Positions 18,292 through 29,041 of a stretch of DNA of 64,000 bases are shown here, in pieces (positions within the stretch are counted from its first letter, which is position 1; every line of letters starts with the position of its first letter). Position numbers and translations under genes: made by a program. The notes under the pieces were generated by a model, which was not told the origin of the DNA, did no database searches, and was given only the letters and a program-made list of their open reading frames with translations. The stretch spans positions 1-64,000 of the forward strand of contig NZ_JODY01000015.1 in the NCBI RefSeq assembly GCF_000718015.1. Direction: 5' to 3'. Source of the DNA: Streptomyces catenulae (GTDB lineage Bacteria > Actinomycetota > Actinomycetes > Streptomycetales > Streptomycetaceae).

Positions 18292-19533
18292 TCAGTCCAC
18301 CAGATCCCGCACCACCGCGTCGGCCAGCAGGCGGCCACGGAGTGTCAGGACGGCGCGACCCGCCTCGTACGGGGCGGGCTCCAGGAGGCCGTCGGTGAGC
18401 GCGCGGGCGGCGGCGCGGGCTCCGGCGGGGGCCAGGAGGTCCAGGGGGCAGCCGTCGGCGAGGCGCAGTTCCAGGAGGATGCGTTCGACGCGGCGGTCCT
18501 CGTCGGCGAGGAGTTCGCGACCGGCGCCCGGGGAGCGGCCCTCGGTCAGCGCCTGGGCGTAGGCGCCGGGGTGCTTGACGTTCCACCAGCGGACGCCGCC
18601 GACGTGGCTGTGGGCGCCGGGGCCCGCGCCCCACCAGTCGGCGCCGGTCCAGTACAGCTCGTTGTGGCGGCAGCGGGCGGCGTCGGTGGTGGCCCAGTTG
18701 GAGACCTCGTACCAGCGGAAACCGGCGGCGGCGAGGCGTTCGTCGGCGATGAGGTAGCGGTCGGCGTGCACATCGTCGTCGGTCATCGGGACCTCGCCGC
18801 GGCGGATGCGCCGGGCCAGCTGGGTGCCCTCCTCGACGATCAGGGCGTACGCGGAGACGTGGTCCGGCCCGGCGGCGAGGGCGGCGTCCAGGCTGGCGCG
18901 CCAGTCGTCGTCGCTCTCGCCCGGGGTGCCGTAGATCAGATCGAGATTGACGTGCGCGAACCCGGCGGCGCGCGCCTCGGCGACGCAGGCTTCGGGGCGG
19001 CCGGGGGTGTGGGTGCGGTCGAGGATCTTCAGGACGTGCGGGCGGGCGCTCTGCATGCCGAAGGAGACGCGGTTGAAGCCGCCTGCCAGTAGCCCGTCGA
19101 GGTAGCGCGGGTCGACGGTCTCCGGGTTGGCCTCGGTGGTGATCTCGGCATCCGGGGCGAGCCCGAACTCGTCGCGGATCGCGGCCAGCATCCGGCCGAG
19201 GTCGGCGGCGGGCAGCAGGGTCGGGGTGCCGCCGCCGACGAAGACCGTCTCGACCTGCCGCGGGTCGTCGCCGAGCACCTTGCGGGCCAGCCGGATCTCC
19301 TCGACGAGGTGGTCGGCGTAGGTCTCCCGGGAGGCGAGGGCGCCACCGGGGCCGCGCAGCTCGCTCGCGGTGTAGGTGTTGAAGTCGCAGTAGCCGCAGC
19401 GGGTCGCGCAGTACGGGACGTGCAGGTAGAAACCGAGCGGGCGGTCGGCGGCGCCGGTCAGCGCGGCGGCGGGCAGCGCCCCGTCCCCGGGCATCGGCTC
19501 CCCATCGGGCAGTGCGGAAGGCATGGGGTCCAT
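18292..19533 (-). CDS. hemW: Radical SAM heme chaperone HemW
   Basis: The protein has 413 residues. The radical SAM cluster motif is YCATRCGYCDFNTY (CxxxCxxC), followed by VFVGGGTPTLL and TEANPE as in the HemN/HemW family. The spacing CxxxCxYCxF with no extra CPDH1 N-terminal cysteine is typical of HemW, which binds and delivers heme rather than oxidising coproporphyrinogen. It starts at ATG 19533 or 19524 (MPSALPDG). In Streptomyces it precedes hrcA; here a metallo-hydrolase and the DUF3097 gene lie between. Confidence 0.93.
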   Translation of the reverse strand: MDPMPSALPDGEPMPGDGALPAAALTGAADRPLGFYLHVPYCATRCGYCDFNTYTASELRGPGGALASRETYADHLVEEIRLARKVLGDDPRQVETVFVGGGTPTLLPAADLGRMLAAIRDEFGLAPDAEITTEANPETVDPRYLDGLLAGGFNRVSFGMQSARPHVLKILDRTHTPGRPEACVAEARAAGFAHVNLDLIYGTPGESDDDWRASLDAALAAGPDHVSAYALIVEEGTQLARRIRRGEVPMTDDDVHADRYLIADERLAAAGFRWYEVSNWATTDAARCRHNELYWTGADWWGAGPGAHSHVGGVRWWNVKHPGAYAQALTEGRSPGAGRELLADEDRRVERILLELRLADGCPLDLLAPAGARAAARALTDGLLEPAPYEAGRAVLTLRGRLLADAVVRDLVD

Positions 19534-19642
19534 TGTCCGTCATCCGGCGGCGGCCCCGGGCCGCGGCGGGGACGGGGCCGCGCGGACCGCCCGCAGGCCC
19601 GTCTCCGCGCCTCTCCGGGCGGCGCCCCGGCCCGGGCCCGCC

Positions 19643-21742
19643 CTACCCCTCCGTCCGGCCCTCCGGGAGCGCCTGGAGGACGAGGAGGGCCAGGTCGTCG
19701 TCGGGCGGGGTCGGGGAGAAGCCGTGGACGGCGCGGCGGATGTGTTCGGCGATGTCGGTCGCGGGCCGTCCGGCGCAGGCGGCGAGGGTGCGGGCCAGCC
19801 CGTCGTCGTCATCGAACTGGTTACGGCCCGAGCGGCGTTCGGTGACGCCGTCGGTGACGCAGAGCAGCGTCTCGCCCGGGGCGAGGTCGAACGCCTCGCT
19901 CTCGTACGTGGCGTCGCCGACCACGCCCAGCAGCATCTGCGGGGCGGCGACCACCCGGACCGTGCCGTCGGCGGCGAGGACCAGCGGGAGCGGGTGTCCG
20001 GCGCTGGCCAGGGTGCAGCGGACGCCGCCGGAGCCGTCCGGGTGCGGGACGATCTCGCCGTAGAGCAGCGACAGGAAGCGGGCCTGTTCGCCCTCGTCGC
20101 GCAGGCCGACGGAGGACTGCACCCCGGCCTCGGCGGCGACGGCGGCGGCCACCGCGGCGACGGAGTCGGCCGCCTCGCGGGCCATGGTCTCGTTGAGCCG
20201 GTCCAGCACCGCGCCGACGCCGAAGCCGTCGCGGGCCAGCAGCCGCAGCACCGGCCGGGCGAGCCCGGTGACGGCCGCCGCCTCCGGGCCGCTGCCGCAG
20301 ACGTCGCCGAGGGCGAAGCACCAGCGACCGTCGCCCGCGTCGAAGAGATCCCAGAAGTCGCCGCCCGCCCAGGCGCCCGCGCGCGGTTCGTAGACCACGG
20401 CGGAGGCGACGCCGGGGACCTGCGCGCGGCCGTGCGGCAGCAGCCGCCGCTGGAGGACCCGGCTGATCCGCTCCTGTCGGCTGTACGCCCGGGCGGTGGC
20501 AACGGCGCGGGCGACGCGGCGGCACAGGTCCTCGGAGAGGCCGACCGCCGCGTCGGGGAAGCGCGGCAGCCCGGACCGGCCGAGCAGCACCGTGCCCAGC
20601 CGCAGACCGCCGCTGATCAGCGGGCAGGCGAGGGCGGCGCCGGGGTCGGCCCCCGGGGTCTCGCCGCCCGTCGCGTCCGGGCCGTCCGCGCCCTCCGGCC
20701 ACGCCCAGGGGACGGCCGAGCCGTCGGTGGCGCCGGACCGCGCGGGCGCCCCCGGGGGCGGGGCCTTCTCCAGGGCCAGCCGGAGCGGGTCGATGAGGCT
20801 CTCGCGGGAGTGCCAGACGTGGGCGAGGCGCGGCGGTTCGTCGCCACCGGCCGCGCCCGGCACCGGCCCGCCGGTCTCGCCGTCGTAGAGCCACACCGCG
20901 CACCAGTCGGCGAGCCGGGGCACCGCGAGCTGGGCGGCGAGGGAGGCGATGCGGTCGGCGTCGAGCGGGCCGGAGAGCAGGTCGGACGCCTCGGCGAGGA
21001 AGGTCGGGGCGCCGTGCGTGATCCACTCGGCGGCGGCGCCCGAGGGGCCGGGGTCGGGGGCGGCGTACCCGTAGGAGGTGTCGCTGTAGCTGCCCGCCCC
21101 GTAGGCGGCGTCGGCGTATCCGGCGGCGGGCCGGTCGGCCGCCGGGGCCTCGGGGTCGCGGCCGGACGCCGGGCGGTACGCGCCGTCCGGCCCTTCGGGG
21201 CGGTACGCGGGGGCGTCGTCCGGGGCGGTGCGGGCGGCCGGGACGTGGCCGGGCGCGCGGTCCGTGCCGGGCTCCGGGGTGGCGGTCGTGAGGCGGAACC
21301 AGACGGCCTTGGCGGCGCGGTCGTAGGTGATGCCCCAGGAGGCGGCGACCGCGCCGACCAGTTGGAGGCCGTGGCCCGCGCCGCCGGGCAGCTCGCCGTG
21401 GTGCGGGCCGCACACCGGGCGGGTGGGGTGGCGGTCGGCCACCTCGACGGTCAGGCCGTCCGTGTCGAGGCGGCAGCGGACGTCGACGTCGGTTCCGGCG
21501 TGCACCACGGCGTTGGTCACCAACTCGCTGACCAGCAGTACCGCTTCGTCGGTCAGCCGCCCGTCCAGCCGCTCCGCGCCCGGTGGCCGCCGGGCCGTCC
21601 AGTCGGCGAGCGTGGCGCGGACGAAGCGGCGGGCGTCGGCCGCCGCCCGGGCCGTGCCCGGCAGGGCGAGGGAGCGGGCCGCCCCTGCCGCGCCCGCCGG
21701 GTCCGCGGCTCCGGTCTCCGCCGCTAACGCAGTCGTCGTCAT
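19643..21742 (-). CDS. SpoIIE-type PP2C phosphatase with anti-sigma-like kinase and GAF domains
   Basis: This is a three-part regulator of 699 residues from an ATG with GGGAGG seven bases upstream. About residues 20-150 form an RsbW-type HATPase (N-box ELVTNAVVHAG, then VADRHP and GHGLQLV). A Pro/Tyr-rich linker (about 160-235) leads to a GAF-like domain. The C-terminus from about 460 is a SpoIIE/RsbU PP2C phosphatase (GGDFWDLFDA, ALGDVCGSGPEAAAVT, DDLALLVLQ). It should phosphorylate and dephosphorylate anti-sigma antagonists in a partner-switch. No cognate sigma, anti-sigma or STAS gene is adjacent. No membrane segment is present. Confidence 0.92.
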   Translation of the reverse strand: MTTTALAAETGAADPAGAAGAARSLALPGTARAAADARRFVRATLADWTARRPPGAERLDGRLTDEAVLLVSELVTNAVVHAGTDVDVRCRLDTDGLTVEVADRHPTRPVCGPHHGELPGGAGHGLQLVGAVAASWGITYDRAAKAVWFRLTTATPEPGTDRAPGHVPAARTAPDDAPAYRPEGPDGAYRPASGRDPEAPAADRPAAGYADAAYGAGSYSDTSYGYAAPDPGPSGAAAEWITHGAPTFLAEASDLLSGPLDADRIASLAAQLAVPRLADWCAVWLYDGETGGPVPGAAGGDEPPRLAHVWHSRESLIDPLRLALEKAPPPGAPARSGATDGSAVPWAWPEGADGPDATGGETPGADPGAALACPLISGGLRLGTVLLGRSGLPRFPDAAVGLSEDLCRRVARAVATARAYSRQERISRVLQRRLLPHGRAQVPGVASAVVYEPRAGAWAGGDFWDLFDAGDGRWCFALGDVCGSGPEAAAVTGLARPVLRLLARDGFGVGAVLDRLNETMAREAADSVAAVAAAVAAEAGVQSSVGLRDEGEQARFLSLLYGEIVPHPDGSGGVRCTLASAGHPLPLVLAADGTVRVVAAPQMLLGVVGDATYESEAFDLAPGETLLCVTDGVTERRSGRNQFDDDDGLARTLAACAGRPATDIAEHIRRAVHGFSPTPPDDDLALLVLQALPEGRTEG

Positions 21743-21931
21743 CCCCGCACCTCCCGCGCGGCACGGCCGTCCGCCGCGTGCCGCACGGACAGGGTGACAG
21801 ACCGGGCGCGTGCCACGACACCGCGTCACCGCGGAACGGCGCGCGGACGGCGGGGAAGCGGCCGGGAAGCGCAGGCAGCGGGCCTGCGGGCGGATCCGTC
21901 ACCGGACGGGCGAGGGGGCGCGCGGCGCCCC

Positions 21932-21953
21932 GGCGCCCGCCCGGGCGGGCGCC
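21932..21953. terminator. Terminator after acyl-CoA ligase gene
   Basis: A perfect 22-bp palindrome (11-bp arms, centre CCCGGG) starts two bases after the ligase stop at 21955, on the minus-strand transcript. Confidence 0.65.
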
Positions 21954-21954
21954 C

Positions 21955-23844
<1,890 letters not shown>

Positions 23845-23872
23845 GGCATCCTCCGGGGCCCGCTACATTGCT

Positions 23873-23890
23873 GGTGACTCGCGAGTAACC
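23873..23890. promoter_or_regulatory. Operator candidate in front of the acyl-CoA ligase
   Basis: GGTGACTCG and CGAGTAACC form an 18-bp inverted repeat with a single mismatched pair and a perfect 10-bp core. It lies downstream of a TACTCT -10-like hexamer on the minus strand, in position to repress initiation. The form is typical of TetR-family operators of fatty-acid genes. Confidence 0.6.
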
Positions 23891-24069
23891 TTTGAGCAGA
23901 GATCAGAGTAGGCCGCGTTCCGCCGCCATGTAAGGGTCTGCGGCCGACTGGTTCACGAAGTGATCCGTACGCTGTACGTCCAGCTGCCCCCTCGCCGCAT
24001 CTCCGGCATATCCCCCGGAAGCCTGCCGTCCGGGACGTCTCCCCCCCTCGCGCGGCCCCGTGGACGACG

Positions 24070-24105
24070 CAGGGCGCCGACCCCTCGCGCGGGGTCGGCG
24101 CCCTG
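24070..24105 (-). terminator. Terminator after lepA
   Basis: A 15-bp perfect stem (24070-24084 with 24091-24105) with a 6-base loop lies 50 bp downstream of the lepA stop. Confidence 0.8.
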
Positions 24106-24154
24106 TCCGGAACGCGCCCGCTCCCCCCGTGCCGGGGAGGGCGGGACGCGGCCG

Positions 24155-26023
24155 CTACTTCTTCTTGTCGCCGTCGGAGTCCGAGGAGAGCACCGCGATG
24201 AACGCCTCCTGCGGCACCTCCACGCTGCCGACCATCTTCATCCGCTTCTTGCCCTCCTTCTGCTTCTCCAGCAGCTTCCGCTTACGGGAGATGTCACCGC
24301 CGTAGCACTTGGCGAGGACGTCCTTGCGGATGGCGCGGACCGTCTCACGGGCGATGACCCGGCTGCCGATCGCCGCCTGGATCGGCACCTCGAAGCCCTG
24401 CCGCGGAATCAGCTCCCGCAGCTTGCCGACGAGCCGGACGCCGTACGCGTACGCCTTGTCCTTGTGGCAGATCGCGGAGAACGCGTCGACCTTGTCGCCG
24501 TGGAGCAGGATGTCGACCTTGACGAGGTCGGCGACCTGCTCGCCGGTGGGCTCGTAGTCCAGCGAGGCGTAGCCGCGGGTCTTGGACTTGAGCTGGTCGA
24601 AGAAGTCAAAGACGACCTCGGCGAGCGGGAGGGTGTAGCGGATCTCGACGCGGTCCTCGGAGAGGTAGTCCATGCCGAGGAGGGTGCCGCGCCGGGTCTG
24701 GCACAGCTCCATGATCGCGCCGATGAACTCGCTGGGCGCCAGGATGGTGGCGCGCACGACCGGCTCATGGACCTTGTCGATCTTGCCGGTGGGGAACTCG
24801 CTCGGGTTGGTGACCTCGTGGTGCGCGCCGTCCTCCATGTCGACCTGGTAGACGACGTTGGGGGCGGTGGCGATCAGCGCGAGGTTGAACTCGCGCTCCA
24901 GCCGCTCGCGGATGACCTCCAGGTGCAGCAGGCCCAGGAAGCCGACGCGGAAACCGAAGCCGAGCGCCGCGGAGGTCTCGGGCTCGTAGACCAGCGCCGC
25001 GTCGTTGAGCTGGAGCTTGTCCAGCGCCTCGCGCAGCTCCGGGTAGTCCGAGCCGTCCAGCGGGTACAGGCCCGAGAACACCATCGGCTTGGGGTCCTTG
25101 TAGCCGCCCAGCGCCTCGGTCGCACCGTTGTTGAGCTGGGTGATCGTGTCACCGACCTTGGACTGCCGGACGTCCTTCACACCGGTGATCAGATAGCCCA
25201 CCTCGCCCACGGAGAGGCCGTCGGCGGCCTTCATCTCGGGCGAGTTGGTGCCGATCTCCAGCAGCTCGTGGGCGGCGCCGGTGGACATCATCCGGATCCG
25301 CTCGCGCTTGTTGAGGGTGCCGTCGACGACCTTCACGTACGTCACGACGCCGCGGTAGGCGTCGTAGACCGAGTCGAAGATCATCGCGCGGGCGGGGGCG
25401 TCCTTGACGCCGACCGGCGCCGGGACGTCACGGACCACGCGGTCCAGCAGCTCGGGCACGCCGACGCCGGTCTTGGCGGAGACCCGCAGCACGTCCTCCG
25501 GCTCGCAGCCGACGAGGTTCGCCAGCTCCGCGGCGAACTTCTCGGGCTGCGCGGCGGGCAGGTCGATCTTGTTGAGGACGGGGATGATCGTGAGGTCGTT
25601 CTCCATCGCCAGGTAGAGGTTGGCGAGGGTCTGCGCCTCGATCCCCTGCGCGGCGTCGACGAGGAGGATGCAGCCCTCGCACGCGGCGAGGGAGCGGGAG
25701 ACCTCGTAGGTGAAGTCGACGTGACCGGGGGTGTCGATCATGTTGAGGATGTGGTGCGTACCGCTCCGCTCCTCACCCTCGGACGGCGACCACGGGAGCC
25801 GCACCGCCTGGGACTTGATCGTGATGCCGCGCTCGCGCTCGATGTCCATGCGGTCGAGGTACTGCGCGCGCATCTGCCGCTGGTCGACGACACCGGTGAT
25901 CTGGAGCATCCGGTCGGCGAGCGTCGACTTGCCGTGGTCGATGTGCGCGATGATGCAGAAGTTACGGAGGAGGTCCGGATCGGTACGGCTCGGCTCCGGC
26001 ACGTTCGTAGAGGTCGCGGGCAC
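24155..26023 (-). CDS. lepA: Elongation factor 4 (LepA)
   Basis: This translational GTPase has 622 residues. G1 is [15 protein letters not shown]2 the RGITI segment, G3 DTPGHVDF and G4 NKIDLPAA. The EF-G-like domains III and V and the lysine-rich LepA-specific tail ([18 protein letters not shown]) follow. It acts on stalled or mis-translocated ribosomes. The GTG at 26023 gives a normal N-terminus ([31 protein letters not shown]); the frame stays open to 26893 as shadow of rpsT and its leader. It is divergent from rpsT. Confidence 0.96.
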   Translation of the reverse strand: MPATSTNVPEPSRTDPDLLRNFCIIAHIDHGKSTLADRMLQITGVVDQRQMRAQYLDRMDIERERGITIKSQAVRLPWSPSEGEERSGTHHILNMIDTPGHVDFTYEVSRSLAACEGCILLVDAAQGIEAQTLANLYLAMENDLTIIPVLNKIDLPAAQPEKFAAELANLVGCEPEDVLRVSAKTGVGVPELLDRVVRDVPAPVGVKDAPARAMIFDSVYDAYRGVVTYVKVVDGTLNKRERIRMMSTGAAHELLEIGTNSPEMKAADGLSVGEVGYLITGVKDVRQSKVGDTITQLNNGATEALGGYKDPKPMVFSGLYPLDGSDYPELREALDKLQLNDAALVYEPETSAALGFGFRVGFLGLLHLEVIRERLEREFNLALIATAPNVVYQVDMEDGAHHEVTNPSEFPTGKIDKVHEPVVRATILAPSEFIGAIMELCQTRRGTLLGMDYLSEDRVEIRYTLPLAEVVFDFFDQLKSKTRGYASLDYEPTGEQVADLVKVDILLHGDKVDAFSAICHKDKAYAYGVRLVGKLRELIPRQGFEVPIQAAIGSRVIARETVRAIRKDVLAKCYGGDISRKRKLLEKQKEGKKRMKMVGSVEVPQEAFIAVLSSDSDGDKKK

Positions 26024-26214
26024 GCAGGGTCCATTCAAGGCGGGTAGGCGGAACAGGGTGCGTCCGGCGGACCCGCCATGATCCGCAAGACCACCCTCGG
26101 GTGTGACGTCCTCCCCATGGTCCCATGAGCGGCACCCCCAACCCGTTCCGGGCGCTCCCCCGCAGCTCCGGATGGCTCCCGGCGGCGGGCACCCTCGGGC
26201 GGAAAGTGGCCGGA

Positions 26215-26244
26215 TTGGGTGGCTGAGGGGGCGGCTGGTAACCT
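26215..26244 (+). promoter_or_regulatory. Probable rpsT promoter
   Basis: TTGGGT (26215-26220), an 18-bp spacer and TAACCT (26239-26244) place the transcript start near 26251, leaving a leader of about 65 bases before rpsT. Confidence 0.55.
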
Positions 26245-26317
26245 GGTCCACTGCGCTTCGTGCCCTCTCCGTACGTGGCGCAACTCGAAACTCCAACGAA
26301 CCTGAAAAGGCTCTTTC

Positions 26318-26584
26318 GTGGCGAACATCAAGTCCCAGATGAAGCGGATCAAGACCAACGAGAAGGCTCGTCAGCGCAACAAGGCTGTCAAGTCCACTCT
26401 GAAGACCGCGATCCGTCGCACCCGCGAGGCCGTGGAGGCCGGTGACCTGCAGAAGGCCACCACCGCCCAGGCCGAGGCCGCCAAGAAGCTCGACAAGGCC
26501 GTCAGCAAGGGTGTCATCCACAAGAACGCCGCCGCCAACAAGAAGTCGGCGCTGGCGAAGAAGGTCGCCGGCCTCAAGGGCTGA
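26318..26584 (+). CDS. rpsT: 30S ribosomal protein S20
   Basis: This is a basic protein of 88 residues ([20 protein letters not shown] at the start, [20 protein letters not shown] at the end), full length for S20. It binds 16S rRNA early in 30S assembly. The start codon is GTG with AAGG seven bases upstream. Divergent pairing with lepA is conserved across bacteria. S20 commonly represses its own translation; the leader is short and I see no defined structure in it. Confidence 0.98.
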   Translation: MANIKSQMKRIKTNEKARQRNKAVKSTLKTAIRRTREAVEAGDLQKATTAQAEAAKKLDKAVSKGVIHKNAAANKKSALAKKVAGLKG

Positions 26585-26984
26585 ACGACCTCCGTCGGAC
26601 GGCCTGCCGTCTGACCTGCACCACCCCGCCGTCGGGGACCCAGCGGCCCCTCTCTCCGCTCCTCGCACGGTGCACCACCGCGCCGCACACGGCCTGCGTT
26701 CGCCACGCGGGTGCGGCGCACCCCGGCCCACCCGGCCTCTCGCCGGGCGCGCCGACACATGACACATACGGAAAGCCCCGCCGGTGCCCTTCCCCAGGGT
26801 CGGCGGGGCTTTCTGTCGCGCGTTTCCGGGCGGGGCGGTTCGGGCTCCGGGCGGGGCCTTCGGGGCTCCGGGCGGGGGCGGTGGGCCGGACATTGAGCGT
26901 CGGGCCCGGGACGGTGACCGTGGGGCCGTGCGGTGGGGTTCGCCGGGCCGGGGCGTTGTCGGTGGGGTCCGTTACTCTGCGGGC
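26585..26984. other. 400-bp region between rpsT and a membrane-protein gene
   Basis: About 186 bases of unassigned sequence follow rpsT, then the strong terminator at 26771-26813. Downstream of it is a GC-repetitive stretch with several GGGCGGGGC-like and CGGGGC units, then the start region of the next gene. I see no ORF with convincing codon use. Confidence 0.55.
26771..26813 (+). terminator. Terminator of rpsT transcript
   Basis: A perfect 13-bp stem GAAAGCCCCGCCG/CGGCGGGGCTTTC (26771-26783 with 26801-26813) ends in a short T-run. It lies 186 bases after the rpsT stop, unusually far. Confidence 0.85.
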
Positions 26985-27803
26985 ATGTCGATCTCGGGGG
27001 ATTCCGGCCGTTCCTACGGCCCGCCGCAGCCGAACCCTTACGGCGGTCCGGTCCCGGCACCGTCCCATCCGTACGCCCCGCCGCCGCCCGGCGGCTTCGG
27101 GCCGCCCGTTCCGCCGCAGCCACCGGCTCCGGACACCGGCGGTAAGGGCGCGTCCGGCTGGATATGGGCGATCGGCGGCGCCGTCGCGACCAGTGCGCTC
27201 TGGGGCTCGCTGCTCTTCGCCACCGGCGGGTTCAGCGGTGAGCCCTCCCCGGACCTCGCCGGATACACGTACACCTCCGACCTGTGCGCGGACACCTCCC
27301 TCAAGCCCTTCGAGGACGGCCGGTACCGCCCGTCGCAGAACCCCTCCACCTCCGGCGCCAACCCGGAGCACAGCGGCTCCCAGCAGCCCTCCGTCGACTC
27401 CATGTGGTGCAACATCACGCTGCAACAGGACGGCGGAAGCAGCTCCGACTACTCCTCGGCGACCGTCTACACCACCGCGGTCCTGCACAAGAAGAGCGAC
27501 CCCGCCCCGGAGTTCGCCGACACCTACCGCGCCTACGAGAAGCAGAGCTCGCCCTCGAACCACTACAAGGTCACACCGGTCGAGGACCTCGGCGACGAGG
27601 CGTATCTGGTGACCCGCGAGGGCCAGGACAGCAACACCGGGCGGTACGCGATCCTCGCCGTCCGCCACGGCTGGACCACCTACCAGACGACCTGGTCCAG
27701 CTACGCCTCCGGCCGGAGCACCAACAACCAGCCGACACCGGAGGACGTGGGCGACATGCTCAAGGCCAGCACCCGGGAGACGCTGGCGAAACTACGGGGG
27801 TGA
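26985..27803 (+). CDS. Single-pass membrane protein with proline-rich N-terminus, unknown function
   Basis: The product has 272 residues. Residues 1-50 are Pro/Gly/Tyr rich (PQPNPYGGPVPAPSHPYAPP), then one membrane helix (SGWIWAIGGAVATSALWGSLLF), then an extracytoplasmic domain with two cysteines (SDLCAD and MWCNITL) that could form a disulphide. The outer domain resembles the many uncharacterised Streptomyces lipoprotein-like or DUF-type secreted domains; I do not recognise it further. The ATG lacks a clear ribosome binding site. It ends convergent with holA across a tandem-repeat region. Confidence 0.75.
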   Translation: MSISGDSGRSYGPPQPNPYGGPVPAPSHPYAPPPPGGFGPPVPPQPPAPDTGGKGASGWIWAIGGAVATSALWGSLLFATGGFSGEPSPDLAGYTYTSDLCADTSLKPFEDGRYRPSQNPSTSGANPEHSGSQQPSVDSMWCNITLQQDGGSSSDYSSATVYTTAVLHKKSDPAPEFADTYRAYEKQSSPSNHYKVTPVEDLGDEAYLVTREGQDSNTGRYAILAVRHGWTTYQTTWSSYASGRSTNNQPTPEDVGDMLKASTRETLAKLRG

Positions 27804-27851
27804 GGGGGCTGGGGGCTGGGGCCGCCGGTCGGCGGGGGCCGGGGCCGGGTA

Positions 27852-27969
27852 GGGCCTTCGCCCGGGGCGGAGGCCGGTGCTTGCCGGGTGCCGGGAGGCT
27901 CGCCGGTCGGCCGGGCCCCGGGCCTGGCGGGGCCTTCGCCCGGGGCGGACGGGGCGGTTGCCGGGTGCC
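27852..27969. repeat. Two-copy direct repeat, period about 78 bp
   Basis: The 20-mer starting GGGCCTTCGCCC occurs at 27852 and again at 27930. A second shared block, TTGCCGGGTGCC, follows at 27881 and 27958. The spacing of both blocks is 77-78 bp, so a 78-bp unit appears duplicated and then diverged. Each unit can fold around a TTCG loop. Confidence 0.7.
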
Positions 27970-28057
27970 CGGGTATCGGGGTGCCGGGCCGTCCCCGGTC
28001 AGGGGCTGAAGGCGGGCGTGGCCTTCCGCGGGTCCGGCGCCGACCGTTCCGTGTGGG

Positions 28058-29041
28058 TCAGCGGGAGCGGGCCGCGCGGGCGACCGCCACCACGGCCTTC
28101 TCCAGGGCGTATTCGGGGTCGTCCCCGCCGCCCTTGACGCCTGCGTCGGCGGCGGCCACCGCGCGTAGCGCCGTCGCCACGCCATCCGCCGACCAGCCAC
28201 GCATCTGCTGCCGTACGCGGTCGATCTTCCACGGCGGCATCCCCAGCTCACGGGCGAGATCGCCGGGGCGGGCGCCGCGCGGGGCGGAGGCCAGCTTGCC
28301 GATGGCGCGGACGCCCTGGGCGAGCGCGCTGGTGATCATGACGGGGGCGACGCCGGTCGCGATCGACCAGCGCAGCGCCTCCAGCGCCTCGGCCGCCCGG
28401 CCCTCCACCGCACGGTCGGCGACGGTGAAGCTCGACGCCTCGGCCCGACCGGTGTAGTAGCGCGCGACGACCGCCTCGTCGATCGTGCCCTCGATGTCGG
28501 CGGCCAGCTGCGCACAGGCCGACGCCAGCTCCCGCAGATCGCTGCCGATCGCATCGACCAGCGACTGGCACGCCTCGGAGGTCGCGGAGCGCCCCGCCGC
28601 CCGGAACTCGCCCCGCACGAACGACAGCCGATCGGCGGGCTTCGTCATCTTCGCGCACGCCACCTCGCGGGCGCCCGCCTTCCTGGCGGCGTCCAGCAGC
28701 CCCTTGCCCTTGGCGCCGCCCGCGTGCAGCAGCACGAGCGTGATCTCCTCGGCGGGCGAGGTGAGATACGTCTTCACGTCCTTGACGGAATCCGCTGACA
28801 GATCCTGGGAGTTGCGCACCACCACGACCTTGCGCTCCGCGAAGAGCGACGGGCTGGTCAGCTCGGCGAGGGTGCCGGGCTGGAGCTGGTCGGAGGTGAG
28901 GTCCCGCACATCGGTGTCCGCGTCGGCGGCGCGGGCAGCCGCCACCACCTGCTGGACCGCGCGGTCCAGCAGCAGGTCCTCCTGGCCCACCGCGAGCGTC
29001 ACGGGGGCGAGCGGATCGTCGTTTGCACTCTTCCTGGCCAT
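28058..29041 (-). CDS. holA: DNA polymerase III delta subunit
   Basis: The protein has 327 residues, the family length. It has the N-terminal clamp-loader fold (PVTLAVGQEDLLLDRAVQQVV), the segment FAERKVVVVRNSQD typical of HolA that contacts the sliding clamp, and a helical C-terminal collar domain. It opens the beta clamp within the loader complex. Adjacent to comEC and near rpsT, as in most bacteria. The start is the ATG at 29041; the comEC reading frame, on the same strand, runs 43 bases into it in another frame. Confidence 0.93.
   Translation of the reverse strand: MARKSANDDPLAPVTLAVGQEDLLLDRAVQQVVAAARAADADTDVRDLTSDQLQPGTLAELTSPSLFAERKVVVVRNSQDLSADSVKDVKTYLTSPAEEITLVLLHAGGAKGKGLLDAARKAGAREVACAKMTKPADRLSFVRGEFRAAGRSATSEACQSLVDAIGSDLRELASACAQLAADIEGTIDEAVVARYYTGRAEASSFTVADRAVEGRAAEALEALRWSIATGVAPVMITSALAQGVRAIGKLASAPRGARPGDLARELGMPPWKIDRVRQQMRGWSADGVATALRAVAAADAGVKGGGDDPEYALEKAVVAVARAARSR

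Larger units (their letters stand above)
23845..24154. other. 310-bp gap between lepA and acyl-CoA ligase genes
   Basis: It holds the ligase ribosome binding site, the 18-bp palindrome and a possible ligase promoter (CTTACA, 18 bp, TACTCT on the minus strand, about 23905-23935). The central part 23950-24065 shows no clear signal, and the lepA terminator stands at 24070-24105. I see no coding potential of the local codon style. Confidence 0.6.
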
